Below, one piece after another: positions 54,850 to 64,000 of a DNA stretch of 64,000 bases. Position 1 is the stretch's first letter. Every line of letters starts with the position of its first letter. The notes under the pieces were generated by a model that searched no databases, was not told the origin of the DNA, and saw only the letters and a list, made by a program, of their open reading frames with translations. The translations under genes were made by a program, and so were the position numbers. The DNA comes from Symsagittifera roscoffensis. Lineage: Eukaryota; Xenacoelomorpha; Acoela; Convolutidae. The DNA lies in the NCBI RefSeq assembly GCF_963678635.1, contig NC_087063.1:79069617-79133616 (forward strand), given 5' to 3'.

Positions 54850-57800
54850 TCTAAAGAAAAAATAACAAAAATTGAGTGAGATTTTTTTAGAAATGTTTTA
54901 TTTTATGATTAGAATATAAAGATTTTGTAAGTTTTGGACAGAAACTAAATTAGAAATGAGAAATTTTTTTTAGAAAATGTTTGCTTTATTTAAGCAATTT
55001 GAAAAAAATTCTTGCTGAAATTTTAGATTAATTAATTAAGTAGTTTTAGTTAGAACAAAATTTCCTTAGACACGGTACGGATATTTTCATTTTCATCTTG
55101 ACCGACAAAAACTAATGTTTTGAGGGCAAATTGGCTTTCCAAGTTCGCAGAGGTAGTCCAAATTTATTTGCAATTGGGCAGTTATCCAACATGACTAAAT
55201 TCATGACAATGTAAATTTTTGATTGTTAAAAAACAGGTGCAAGAGGGGCGGTAAAACAGCCAACGAAAAACATGTTATTATAAATGTAGATTGGTGGGGT
55301 GCTCCGAGCGGAATGACCAGAGAGTTAAAATGGTTCAAAGAGCAAAACGAACCAATTATCTATCTATCACTACAATTAGTTGTCATTGTTTCGCACCGCT
55401 ATTAAACATTCGAAGATTTATTATGCTATGCGGAAAGCGTAGCACTGTTTATTTATGCGTGGCGAAATAATCTGCATTCAAAATTGTTTCAGCTTGAATT
55501 AAGGCCAGCTAGTGGGTCACATTAATTGATTTAGGGCTGGAGTTTCAACGCAGCGCAATATTAGGACGGTTGAAGAACCAAAAAACAGTGAATTACTACA
55601 TTACGAGGCCAAACTGTGCACTGGATAGACGCACAATTTTGTGTCTGTATGTTCCTGGATTCCAGAGACAAGTCTTTAAACATGTTAAATTTTTGTCGGA
55701 ACGATCAAAGTAAAGAACAAAAGAAGAACAAAAGAAGCGTCCTTGTCGCGGAATTCGCTTACAATGCACAAAATGCACAGTTTGGCCTCGTAATGTAGTC
55801 AAACTGCCCTGCCCGGGTTGAAGTTCCACCATTAAAAATCGCTTTTTCTGTACTATCACTGTTCACTGTGATCGCTATTTTCCATGTATAATTTAAATGT
55901 TCCATTCCTGATTCATGCAGAATTTAAAGATTTTTGCATAGCTAACCTGTGATATTTCAGAGCTATTTCAGTAATCCCGGGATGACCGAAACTTCTTATC
56001 ATACAATTCCCATATATGAAAAACTTCTTGTCATACAATTCCATACAATGTCATACGTACAGAAAATTTTATGAAATCTCTATGATAAACATTTTTCCAT
56101 AAATGAAAACTGTATGATAGGTGTTTTTCAATAAATCAAAAAGTTTGATTTTTTCTTTCTAATTTTATTTCTGAAAAGTTTTCGGTTGTGTTTGCAGATG
56201 AACACAAGAGACAAAGACCTTGGTTACTCAAAGCACCAAAGGTTGGACGATCTTTGCATTTACAATGCATAGAAAACGACCTGAGTACGACTGTCTTTCA
56301 CAATTGATATAACAAAAGCAACAAAATTTTAGTTTTTGGCAAAATTATTTAATGGTGATTATTTTAATTTTTTGAATTTTCAAAATATCAGACATTGATC
56401 AAGACATATATAAACAAATAGGCATATATCAATAAATAAAGGAAATAGGAAGTTTCAGCGTTTTTGAAGAAAAAAAATTAAGTCAAAAGAAAATAAAAGC
56501 CAATATCATTGTAACCAGGACTACGTTATGCACACAGAAAATTAAACTTTGCATGCAAAAAAATTTTTTTTCGAAAAATGTTTGTTTGCGTACGAAATTC
56601 GATTTGCTGTTGAAAAAAAAAACAAAAAGTTTTTGGGACAAATTTTCAAAACTACTTGAAAAATTTTTGTGTCGCCATCAAAAAAATGCCAGTCATACAA
56701 TTTCCATATATGGGAATTGTATGATAAGCATTTTTTTCAAAAAACGAAAACCTCGGTTTTTTTACCAGACTGTTTTATTAGAATCAAACAGCCACAGAAA
56801 TAAGTTTATATCTTTTTTCAACCATTTTTAAAAATTGTATGAAAAATGTATGACAAGCATTTTTCCACACACTTGATGTATGGAATTGTATAATAAGCAT
56901 TTTTGGTGTATGGAGGTCAACCCGGGATGATTCCGTAGAAAATCAACGCTACAATTTATGAAGTTTTAATTCGTTCTAGTAGCATTCAAATGAGAGTCTT
57001 AGTTGATAAGCCCTTTATATTGAGTGTATCTGTGGCTTGATGACAAACAGGTAGCATACGTGTCTACAAATCTGTTAGATGCGGGAGCCAACTCCGGTAG
57101 TTCACTAATTTTGCTTATTTTGATAGGTTTTTTATTGCTGTTTCAACGCTGAAAATCAGCCAAATTTGCTATAATCTATCGATGAAGTTTGCTATTGTGG
57201 CAATAAACATATCGATAATTCATCGATGACGATTGCTTTTTTAATACTTTTTCATCGTTAGTTTTCATTGTGAGCTCAACCCTGGTGTAGAAAAATTGAG
57301 ACCTTGTACATAGCAGCCTGAAGAAGTAAGCTTTCCGTCTGATATAAGAGAAGTCTTGTTCTTCTAATAGATGATTCTTCTAAAAGATGATTCTTCTAAT
57401 TGGGCAAAAATTCTTAACAATTTTCTCCTAGTGAGAGACCGAATGCTACAAATGGCGTCCCGCATGGTGGAGAGATGGAATGCTGGAAATTGATTTTCAG
57501 TTAACCACAGCCAATCAGAATTTAAAACGAAATTGCAAAAACCTCAAAATCAGCGAATAAATCTAGCCCGCTAAAGCTTACTTCTAAAACTTATTGTGAT
57601 TTTAGCCGATTGAAGATATATGAATATTCAAACACTGCTAGATCAAAGACATCTGGGAAAAAGTTACTTATATTCATAGATACAATTTAAGAACGTTTGA
57701 AAAACAAAACACCCAATTCGTTCTATCTGCAAAGACTCTGCATGCTATAATTTATTTTCTGCTAACTTTGATTTTGGTTCAGTGCAAAAAATCTGTCAGC

Positions 57801-58266
57801 AAAAACGAACGTCTACTGATACTGGTTGGTTGAAACTTTTCCATCATCAGGTCCCTCCATCATGAGAATAATCCTCTCCGCTGAAAATTAATAATTAACA
57901 CCACAATAATCCGTCAGATTCTGTTTGTTTGGATATTGAGCTAGATCTTCTCTTGAACTATTCTTCTCTTTAACTGATCGCCATAAAGTTCCAAGATCAT
58001 GATAATTTTGTTTAGAAAAAAAGCAACCTAAGCCAGTTGAAAAAATGCTAACGCATTCAAAGGCATTTCCTTATTACACTGTGGAATAACACATCAAAAT
58101 TTCTGCCGAAATTCAAATTTTCTTGCTAAGTAATTTTCATAATGCTTTATCTATAGGTCAGGTCATTAATGAATTTTTTGTTATATGAAACGTACATATG
58201 TATAACTGTACGAAAAATTTAAAATCTAGATTAGCATAAAATTGAGTTGAAAAAAAGATCGAAAAT
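54850..58266. other. Intron of the extracellular-type gene, repeat-filled
   Basis: Contains a diverged interior fragment of the hairpin-ended family (about 55440-55540) and the CCCGGG MITE (55974-56928). The ORFs 55223-55405, 55596-55859 and 56553-56831 have no domain or splice support. Confidence 0.45.
55974..56928. mobile_element. CCCGGG-ended MITE (about 955 bp)
   Basis: The left end atcccgggatgaccgaaact and the right end, in reverse complement atcccgggttgacctccata, form imperfect inverted termini. Inside both ends the motif cttatcatacaattccata is repeated in tandem and inverted form (56000-56110 and about 56690-56900). A one-ended fragment lies at 36541-36660. No transposase; the target duplication could not be fixed. 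Confidence 0.7.
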
Positions 58267-58481
58267 TAAGACTTGAGCATCACAAGAACCCACTTTTTCG
58301 TCAATAGCTTTGAATTCGTCCCCACCCGCCGTCACTTGATTGATCGATCCCTGCTCCACCTCCAGTTTGTACCTGTTGTAGCTGATATCATTTTTGGGGT
58401 AGAAAAACATCACACAGAACTCCTCATCTTTCCCATTTTTAGAAACTGCCTCCAATTCACCCCCTGCCAATTCAGGGAAAT
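58267..58481 (-). CDS. Extracellular-type gene, internal exon
   Basis: Acceptor attttttttccag, start ATTTCCCTG. It joins the upstream exon (ACAG|AT gives Asp) in frame. It reads FPELAGGELEAVSKNGKDEE, CVMFFYPKNDISYNR and EQGSINQVTAGGDEFKAIDE. The 3' end is uncertain: CAACAG|GTACAA (about 58371) would fit the phase of the next known exon, but the frame stays coding-like to about 58270 (GSCDAQ), so alternative ends or a missing exon are possible. Confidence 0.65.
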
Positions 58482-58570
58482 CTGGAAAAAAAATCATGCT
58501 GTTCAAAACGGGATCTAAACCTATGGAGTGGTGAAGTGGGGGTGCCAATTTTTGAGACTTTTGATTATTT

Positions 58571-59340
58571 TCAATCCTTTCTAGATTTTTTTCGATATAC
58601 TTTCGATATCTTTTGAGCTATGCTGGCTTTGAATATACTCAACTTCGGAGCAATTTTTTGTGCAGTGAGCTGAACTGTCGATATCTTGAGAAAATGCCTT
58701 TTTGAATATTTTGATAGGAAAACTGCAATTTTTGGACGCGACTTCACCGTAAAAAATTCACAGTTTGTCACTAGGTTACATATAGAAAAATCGAAGTTCA
58801 AACAAATAGAAGCTGAAGAAGATGAAAATTGATGCATAGGTGTTGACAATTGAGGTCCGCTACGAGACTTTTGCCTGTACCTCCAAACAGCAGCTTTCAT
58901 TTCTATCATATTTTTCAAAAATGTATGAGAACTTTCAGTGATATGTCAACACTGCTGGGTAAAAAGTTATTTTCGTAAAATCTTTCTAACTTGGAGGGGA
59001 GGGGTATTAATCTACTTTACTTCGTTCTCTTTTCTTTCTTCTGTTTTCTCGACGTGTAGTAATGGTGAGCAAACATATTAGCACAAGAAGCAAAAAAGAC
59101 CACAAACATATTAGTTAGCTTGACATGAAAAAAAAACACAAAGTGTGAACTTCAACAGTTCCTATTAGGGACCTAGTAACAATCCCCCCTTTCATTAAAG
59201 GGGGAAGATTTTTCGACCAATCAGAGTGCTGCAAATTTCGAATTCTCAATACAAGCTTCAGAGCTAATTTACTTTATTTTTATAGAGATGGAGATTCTTT
59301 CGTAGATACCATAAGGGAAGGGGGAGATTGTTAAGAAGAG
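58571..59340. other. Intronic; nothing recognised
   Basis: AT-rich sequence between two exons of the extracellular-type gene. The ORF 58571-58918 has no support. Confidence 0.4.
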
Positions 59341-59354
59341 ACCCTACTTGTTAC

Positions 59355-59708
59355 CTGTCATTGCAGAGCAGCTCTGATCAGTTGAGCTTGGATAGATGTC
59401 AATCAAATCTCCCGGACCCTTGTCAAAGAAACTCAAAATTTGTAACAACTCAAAAGTATAGAATGTTCCGGACTTCAAACCATCCATTTTAATAGTGATG
59501 TTGTCGGAACTTTCGTCTGATCTATCTAAAGCATAGTAGCCGTCGTTAGGAGTCAAGAGTCCTTTCACGTTGAATGGAGTGATATGGCCTGACCGTCTCG
59601 ATCGCCGAAATGTTGGGGAGAAATTTTCTATCAACTTGCAGACGAAGGAGTTGGCTGATATCGAAGTGGCAGGTTTTAATAGAGGTGGTACGGGGATGCT
59701 GGCACGTA
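59355..59708 (-). CDS. Extracellular-type gene, first recognised exon
   Basis: Acceptor tctgttttcag, donor ATGACAG|GTAACA. 354 bases open throughout: RASIPVPPLLKPATSISANS, FVCKLIENFSPTFRRSRRSG, TPFNVKGLLTPNDGYYALDR and so on to YPSSTDQSCSAMT. It has sequons NFS and NIT, two cysteines, and a dibasic-rich RRSRR that could be a proprotein-convertase site. It joins 58481 in frame. Upstream exons and signal peptide were not found before 60 kb. Confidence 0.7.
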
Positions 59709-60654
59709 CTGAAAACAGAGAAGTCTTACAGATGAATCAGCAAAAAAAGCCGAACAAAATGCTGTGTACCCGTAGTCATTCATAAAAAACTTGAAAATTA
59801 ATTCTTTTTCTTTTATTATTCATTTTTAGTGTCGTATTTTTTGTGCGCAGTATGATGACAGAGACAACTATACGAACGCGTAGAAAGTTTGTGAATTAAT
59901 CATATATGATAAACGCTGTATTCGAACAATAAAAACCAAATAAAAATTAAAAAATGTTGAAACCTTTCTACAACTGTTCTATTTTTTATGCAGAATAATT
60001 TTTTGATTGCTTAAACTGATTTGCGATTTATCGTTTTCACACGTCTGTTTTCACGATTTTCATGGAGCAGTTTTTAACATTGTTTTTGGTCACGTGTGTT
60101 GAAACTATACAAAAAACCGACCAGTCAATTCTAAAACAAATTATAAAGTCTGGCGCTTCACATTGGCTGTAAGAAAGGTAAGAAACTTTATTATTGAATT
60201 TCAAGAAAAGTTTAAAATTAAGCAGTTTCGAAACTCAACAATTTTTAAGAAGTAACAAGGTTAGCCGGTGCTGTGAAAGCATCACAGAAAGTTTCTTCTC
60301 CGGACTTAAGAGAAGAGAAAGAAACGCATATCTGACAATGGTTTCCATCAAAAATTCAATCGAAAAACAAAAAATCAAAAAAAAATTGTAATTTTTTAAT
60401 CTCTTCGCAGAATTTTATGGGTTTTTTAATGATTCCTTTGCGTCCAAGAAGGCGCTAGAAGACGCTCCAAAAACTAATGTTGCTGGAGTAAAACAAAGTT
60501 GTTACGTTTTTTTTGCATATCACAAGCTGGTTCGCTCGCCCGCTTTATTTGGTCGAAGATGGACAAAAAAGTTTAAACCGGTTTTCTCAACAATGCGGAG
60601 GTTTTTAAAAATGTTTAATGAGGTGTCATATAGTGTTCATTTAGTTTAGGAGAG
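59709..60654. other. Non-coding between host gene and LTR element
   Basis: No supported gene; the small + ORF at 60194-60391 is Lys/Ser-rich by composition only. AT-rich. Confidence 0.4.
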
Positions 60655-60834
60655 TGTAACTTACAGCCATCAATCAACTGTCAATCGTGGTGCTATTGAG
60701 TCTGTTAGCAGGTGCTGTCCTTGGCATAGTCTGTCACCCTTGGTTGACCTCTAGTGTTACTCTTATTGTTAAATTTGAGCAACCAAGTTGCTTATCATTT
60801 GGAATTTACATATTGAACAATCAATCTTTTCAAC

Positions 60835-61585
60835 ATGGCGCAGTCAGCAGTCACAAGTGGGGGGAAGAATCCACTTGGTATCACCGGATTCTGGCCAGCA
60901 AAATGCGTTGAACGATCAATGCTATGGGAGTTCTGGATGACCAGATTTCAATGGGGGGTAGTGGCAAAGCATTCGATTAGCCCGAAAGACTACTACTTCG
61001 CAGCAACTCTAACGGAAGCTCAGGTCAACGATCTACCAGGGGAAGACGACGGAAGAACGACTAGAATCAGAGCAAACACTCATTTCCAAATTGTACCTGT
61101 GCCTGGGTGAAAAAGGGCAGGACGAGCTACACAAAAGAAGACCACACCTAGACCTATCAACGATTCGCTATCCAAGAAAGTTGGACGCACTGGAAATCGA
61201 ACTTAAAAAGGAAAGAAACAATACTTACGAGACATTCCTGCTTCTCTCTCGAAAACAGCTCATCAATGAAAGTCTAGAGCAGTTCCACTCTGTCCTAAGC
61301 GGACTGGCGGCCCGATGCAGTTTAGGAACATTGGAAGATCGTATCCTCAGGGAGGTATTCATCGTAAATATGAATAACCGCGAAGCACAAAAGGAATTGT
61401 GCAGATCAACCAAAACACCAGAGGAGGTCTATGGATCGCCCTCTCGTACGAGCGGGGCAATAAGTATGCGACCAAAACAATCGATGCTACAATCGATTTT
61501 ACACGAGAACATTTGGATAGATGCCCAGCGAAATGAACCACGTGTAATTTTTGCTGAAAAGTGGACATTTCGGACGTACCTGTAG
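60835..61585 (+). pseudogene. Gag of the 60.7 kb element, one frameshift
   Basis: The start MAQSAVTSGGKNPLGITGFW overlaps LTR end and primer site. The first frame closes at 61108-61110, and the frame continues from about 61091 in another register (YLCLGEKGQDELHKRRPHLD, then ESLEQFHSVLSGLAARCSLG), aligning by eye with the other gag (ALGTEGKKK; ESLESFHAALTAQAATAELG). The zinc knuckle expected after 61585 is missing or decayed. Confidence 0.75.
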
Positions 61586-61856
61586 GGGGAAGCCTGGACA
61601 TCAGCGAGGACGGGGAGCAGTAGGAATGATTCGTGAAACTGCCGACCATACGCATCTGGAGAATTCGGAGGATGAGGAAGCGACCCATCACGCAAGTTGA
61701 ATTGTATGGGTAATTAAGAATTCAGTAGTACATTCGTGGGATTCAAGCAGTTCAGATGGGGACTACATGGTAATGGCAATAAAAAACAAACAATTCACGT
61801 AGTTAAAAGTCGCTGGGGCACAGCTGCTGATTAGAATAAATGGGAAGTCTACTCGG

Positions 61857-62090
61857 ATGTGGATCGACAGTGGGTCTCCAATCTCATTTTTCACCTTTGG
61901 GGAACTGAGAAGAACCATTGGATTTCGGGATTATGGAAACAATCCGTTAAAAATGATCGAAACAATGGCTGTCACTTTGGAATCCAATGGCAGGAAGATA
62001 AACGCGAGGATAAAAGTCATCGGAGGTAACCGCCCATCTATAATTGGAAGAGACCTGATGCCTGATGCTCGAGTCAAGGGAACTAAATAG
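61857..62090 (+). CDS. Aspartic protease fragment of the 60.7 kb element
   Basis: 77 codons: MWIDSGSPISFFTFGELRRT (D-S-G) and PSIIGRDLMPDARVKG (I-I-G). Right after it the sequence jumps to the part of RT that reads QMPNVEELMD, so the RT N-terminus is deleted. Confidence 0.75.
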   Translation: MWIDSGSPISFFTFGELRRTIGFRDYGNNPLKMIETMAVTLESNGRKINARIKVIGGNRPSIIGRDLMPDARVKGTK

Positions 62091-62185
62091 GAATAAGTAC
62101 AAATGCCGAATGTTGAAGAATTAATGGACACGGTGGGGCAAACAACCAGCGAGAAGAAACCTGGGGATATATCTTTTTTACAACT

Positions 62186-62524
62186 ATGGACCTAACTTAC
62201 GCTTACGGCCAATTACCTTTAAGCGGGGAAACAAGCGTACAATGCAATTTTTCTCTTATCAGAGGTCGGTTGACAGGTACGTACCGGTTCAAGACCGGGT
62301 TCTATGGTCTAACTACGATGCCAGCTGAATTCCAGCGCGCAATGGATTGTTTCTTCACCGAATACCCGCAGGCGCATGCGTTTATCGATGACATCTTGCT
62401 AGTAACCGATGGAAACGAGGTCGACCATATAGCAACGGTAAAGAAACTTCTTAAAAAACTGGACAGGGAAAATATGTCGCTAAAATTAACGAAATGCAAG
62501 TTCGCTCAACGAGAGTGCGAATAG
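62186..62524 (+). CDS. Reverse transcriptase palm of the 60.7 kb element
   Basis: 112 codons: MDLTYAYGQLPLSGETSVQC, RFKTGFYGLTTMPAEFQRAM and AFIDDILLVTDGN (Phe-Ile-Asp-Asp). Both catalytic Asp are kept. A TAG at 62522-62524 ends the frame right before the usual LGHKI motif. Upstream, a frameshift near 62165-62185 separates it from the MPNVEELM part. Confidence 0.85.
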   Translation: MDLTYAYGQLPLSGETSVQCNFSLIRGRLTGTYRFKTGFYGLTTMPAEFQRAMDCFFTEYPQAHAFIDDILLVTDGNEVDHIATVKKLLKKLDRENMSLKLTKCKFAQRECE

Positions 62525-63375
62525 CTGGGCCACAAAATAACATCTACAGTAATATCTCCATTGGTCCGTAAAACAGAACCAATAGAGTTACTGATGCCAC
62601 CGCGGACTTGAACGCAGTTAAAGTCGTTTATGGCCTCAATCCACCTTCAATCCGGCTTCATAAGTATTTGCCAGCTTTAGCTCAATCGTCCTAACCGTTA
62701 CGATCGTTACTAAGTAAAAGTAATGAATACATTTGGACGCCAGAAAGCCAGTACGCATTTGAAAACCTAAAGAAACATATGTCCAGCAATGTTGAACTGC
62801 GACATTTCGATATCCACAAGGATATTCGAATCATGTGCGACGCGACGAGCCACAACGGTTTAGATGCCGTAATCGAGCAATTAGGACCGGAAGGGTGGAG
62901 ACCGATTTCATTTTCTTCATGATATCTAAATGAGGCGGAGGAGAAAAATTCGACAAACGAAATAGAATTGTTGGCAGTAGTGTGGGGTGCTGAATATTTC
63001 CATAATTACATACTGGGAATAAATTTTATAGTAGTGACAGATCACAAAGCGCTAGTGTCCCTTTTAAACGGCAGTAATAAGGAAAACAAGACATTGTTTA
63101 GCCGTTTAACAGGTTGGTTGGACCGACTTATCCCATTTGATTTTCAAATAGAACATAAAACAGGGACAAAAATTGGTCTGGCGGGTTATTTATCACGACA
63201 TCCAACTAAAGAAGCAGCGCCAATTAGTACGTTTGATAATATGTGTACCGTAGCGAAAAATTTTTTAAAACATACCGCTCTTGGGTTTGGTAAAAGTATT
63301 GCATCCAGGGGATCCAAAACAGGCAATAATATATCCAAGGGACCGCATGTCAAAGCGAAAGTAAGCAATCTATAA
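62525..63375 (+). pseudogene. RT connection and RNase H of the 60.7 kb element
   Basis: It reads IRIMCDATSHNGLDAVIEQL at about 62828-62880, a stop (TGA near 62921) inside the next motif, then the open piece 62968-63375 with NEIELLAVVWGAEYFHNYIL, VVTDHKALVSLL and LAGYLSRHP (normal RNase H end). Unlike the minus-strand element, the YLSRHP end is preserved here. Confidence 0.75.
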
Positions 63376-64000
63376 AAAGATTAACTATTTCGTCACGAGA
63401 TCAGGCGGTAGAGGGCGGGAAGTCATGCGAGCGAGAATTGAATAATCAGAATCAAACACATGGTTTAAACCAACGGCTACATAATTGACACAGTAATTTA
63501 GCCGGTGCTATTACTCAATCGAAGGAAAGTTGTTTCAAATTATCAAATTCAAAAATTCACAATTCAAAAACTCAAATCGAAATGAACAAAAAGTATGAAA
63601 AATGGCAGAAACTCCCTGCCATTTAAAACAACCACCAAGCTTAGACAGTAGCAGTGACGAAATAGAAGAATTACCACCGAGTTTAAACTTAGAAGCAATC
63701 ACAAAAGAACCAAAATCAGTCCGAAGAAACACTACTCTATCGGTACCATCGGCATTCAAAGGCGAGACAATCCCACCAGTGGATCCGAATCCGGTATGCA
63801 TGTCAATTATAACCCGCAATTACAAAATTGTAAGCAAGATTATCTCACTTCCCGATTTGTTTAACTTAGAATTTATAGAGTCAAATTACCTTTCTGATCC
63901 CCAAAATAGCCCTATTAAAGATTTAATAAAAACGAGAGACCCAGAAATCCACAAAACTTACCGCTATGAACCGCTATTACTCCCAATTCATTAATGATAT
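63376..64000 (+). CDS. Pol tether toward integrase, cut by window edge
   Basis: ORF 63602-63994 (MAETPCHLKQPPSLDSSSDE, acidic linker, ending DLIKTRDPEIHKTYRYEPLL) is the linker before the integrase zinc-binding part, judged by position. The integrase itself would lie beyond 64000. Confidence 0.5.

Larger units (their letters stand above)
60655..64000 (+). mobile_element. Related Ty3/gypsy element, internally deleted, runs off the window
   Basis: The 5' LTR end is placed by the primer site (TGGCGCAGTCAGCAG from 60836). A TGTAACTTACAGCC at 60655 is a likely LTR start (181 bp), but no partner LTR is in the window. The gene order and motifs match the minus-strand element at 44-51 kb (gag start, PR, RT FIDD, RNase H). 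About 390 bp are missing between protease and the middle of RT, and several stops and frameshifts are present. The pol tether continues to the window edge. Confidence 0.85.

Noticed and set aside
58571-58918. 115-codon minus ORF
   Set aside because: Intronic, composition-driven, no splice or domain support.

Overview
The window is nuclear DNA from an invertebrate animal. It is AT-rich, its host genes are split by GT-AG introns of roughly 200-800 bp, and most of it is transposable elements and repeats. I cannot fix the lineage from the sequence. No bacterial-type operon, rRNA, functional tRNA gene or CRISPR array is present. There is one assembly gap of exactly 200 N (44200-44399).

Host genes. 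(1) A GC-rich terminal exon on + (8067-8314) encodes a short membrane protein, possibly TMEM14-like. (2) A minus-strand gene runs from about 41.5 kb to 13.8 kb and encodes a multi-SH3 adaptor-like protein. Its exons at 38891-38850, 38659-38243, 37842-37694, 36926-36696 and 35944-35490 join in one reading frame. It has at least two clear SH3 domains and a third SH3-like domain at 13.8-14.0 kb. (3) A minus-strand gene at 59.7-53.6 kb encodes a cysteine-containing, probably extracellular protein of unrecognised family; its exons also join largely in frame.

Mobile DNA. The main event is a 21.5 kb block (14009-35489) that splits a coding exon of the SH3 gene. A 4-bp target duplication (GTTG) flanks the block and the reading frame is intact on both sides. 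The block is nested: an LTR of a Ty3/gypsy-like family sits in the exon, and a second, 21.1 kb member of the same family (14090-35185, two 379-bp LTRs) sits inside that LTR. The large element carries, in order and on +, a leader, gag, protease, RT/RNase H, integrase, a tandemly duplicated spacer, an envelope-like glycoprotein region that I tentatively read as class III type, and further unexplained ORFs. Everything in it is broken by stops, frameshifts and internal duplications. A second Ty3/gypsy element lies on - (about 44.36-51.60 kb, 307-bp LTRs, tRNA-Ser-type primer site) and is inserted into a hairpin-ended repeat. A third, related, internally deleted copy lies on + from about 60.66 kb to the window end.

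Repeats. The left end has two palindromes sharing the same 42-nt spacer, followed by long degenerate tandem arrays (about 1.4-5.8 kb), tRNA-derived SINE-like segments, a palindrome at 13.1-13.3 kb, a 427-bp hAT-type MITE with 8-bp target duplication in an SH3-gene intron, a CCCGGG-ended MITE at 56 kb, and several copies of a hairpin-ended, possibly Helentron-like family near 11-12.8 kb and 51.6-53.5 kb.
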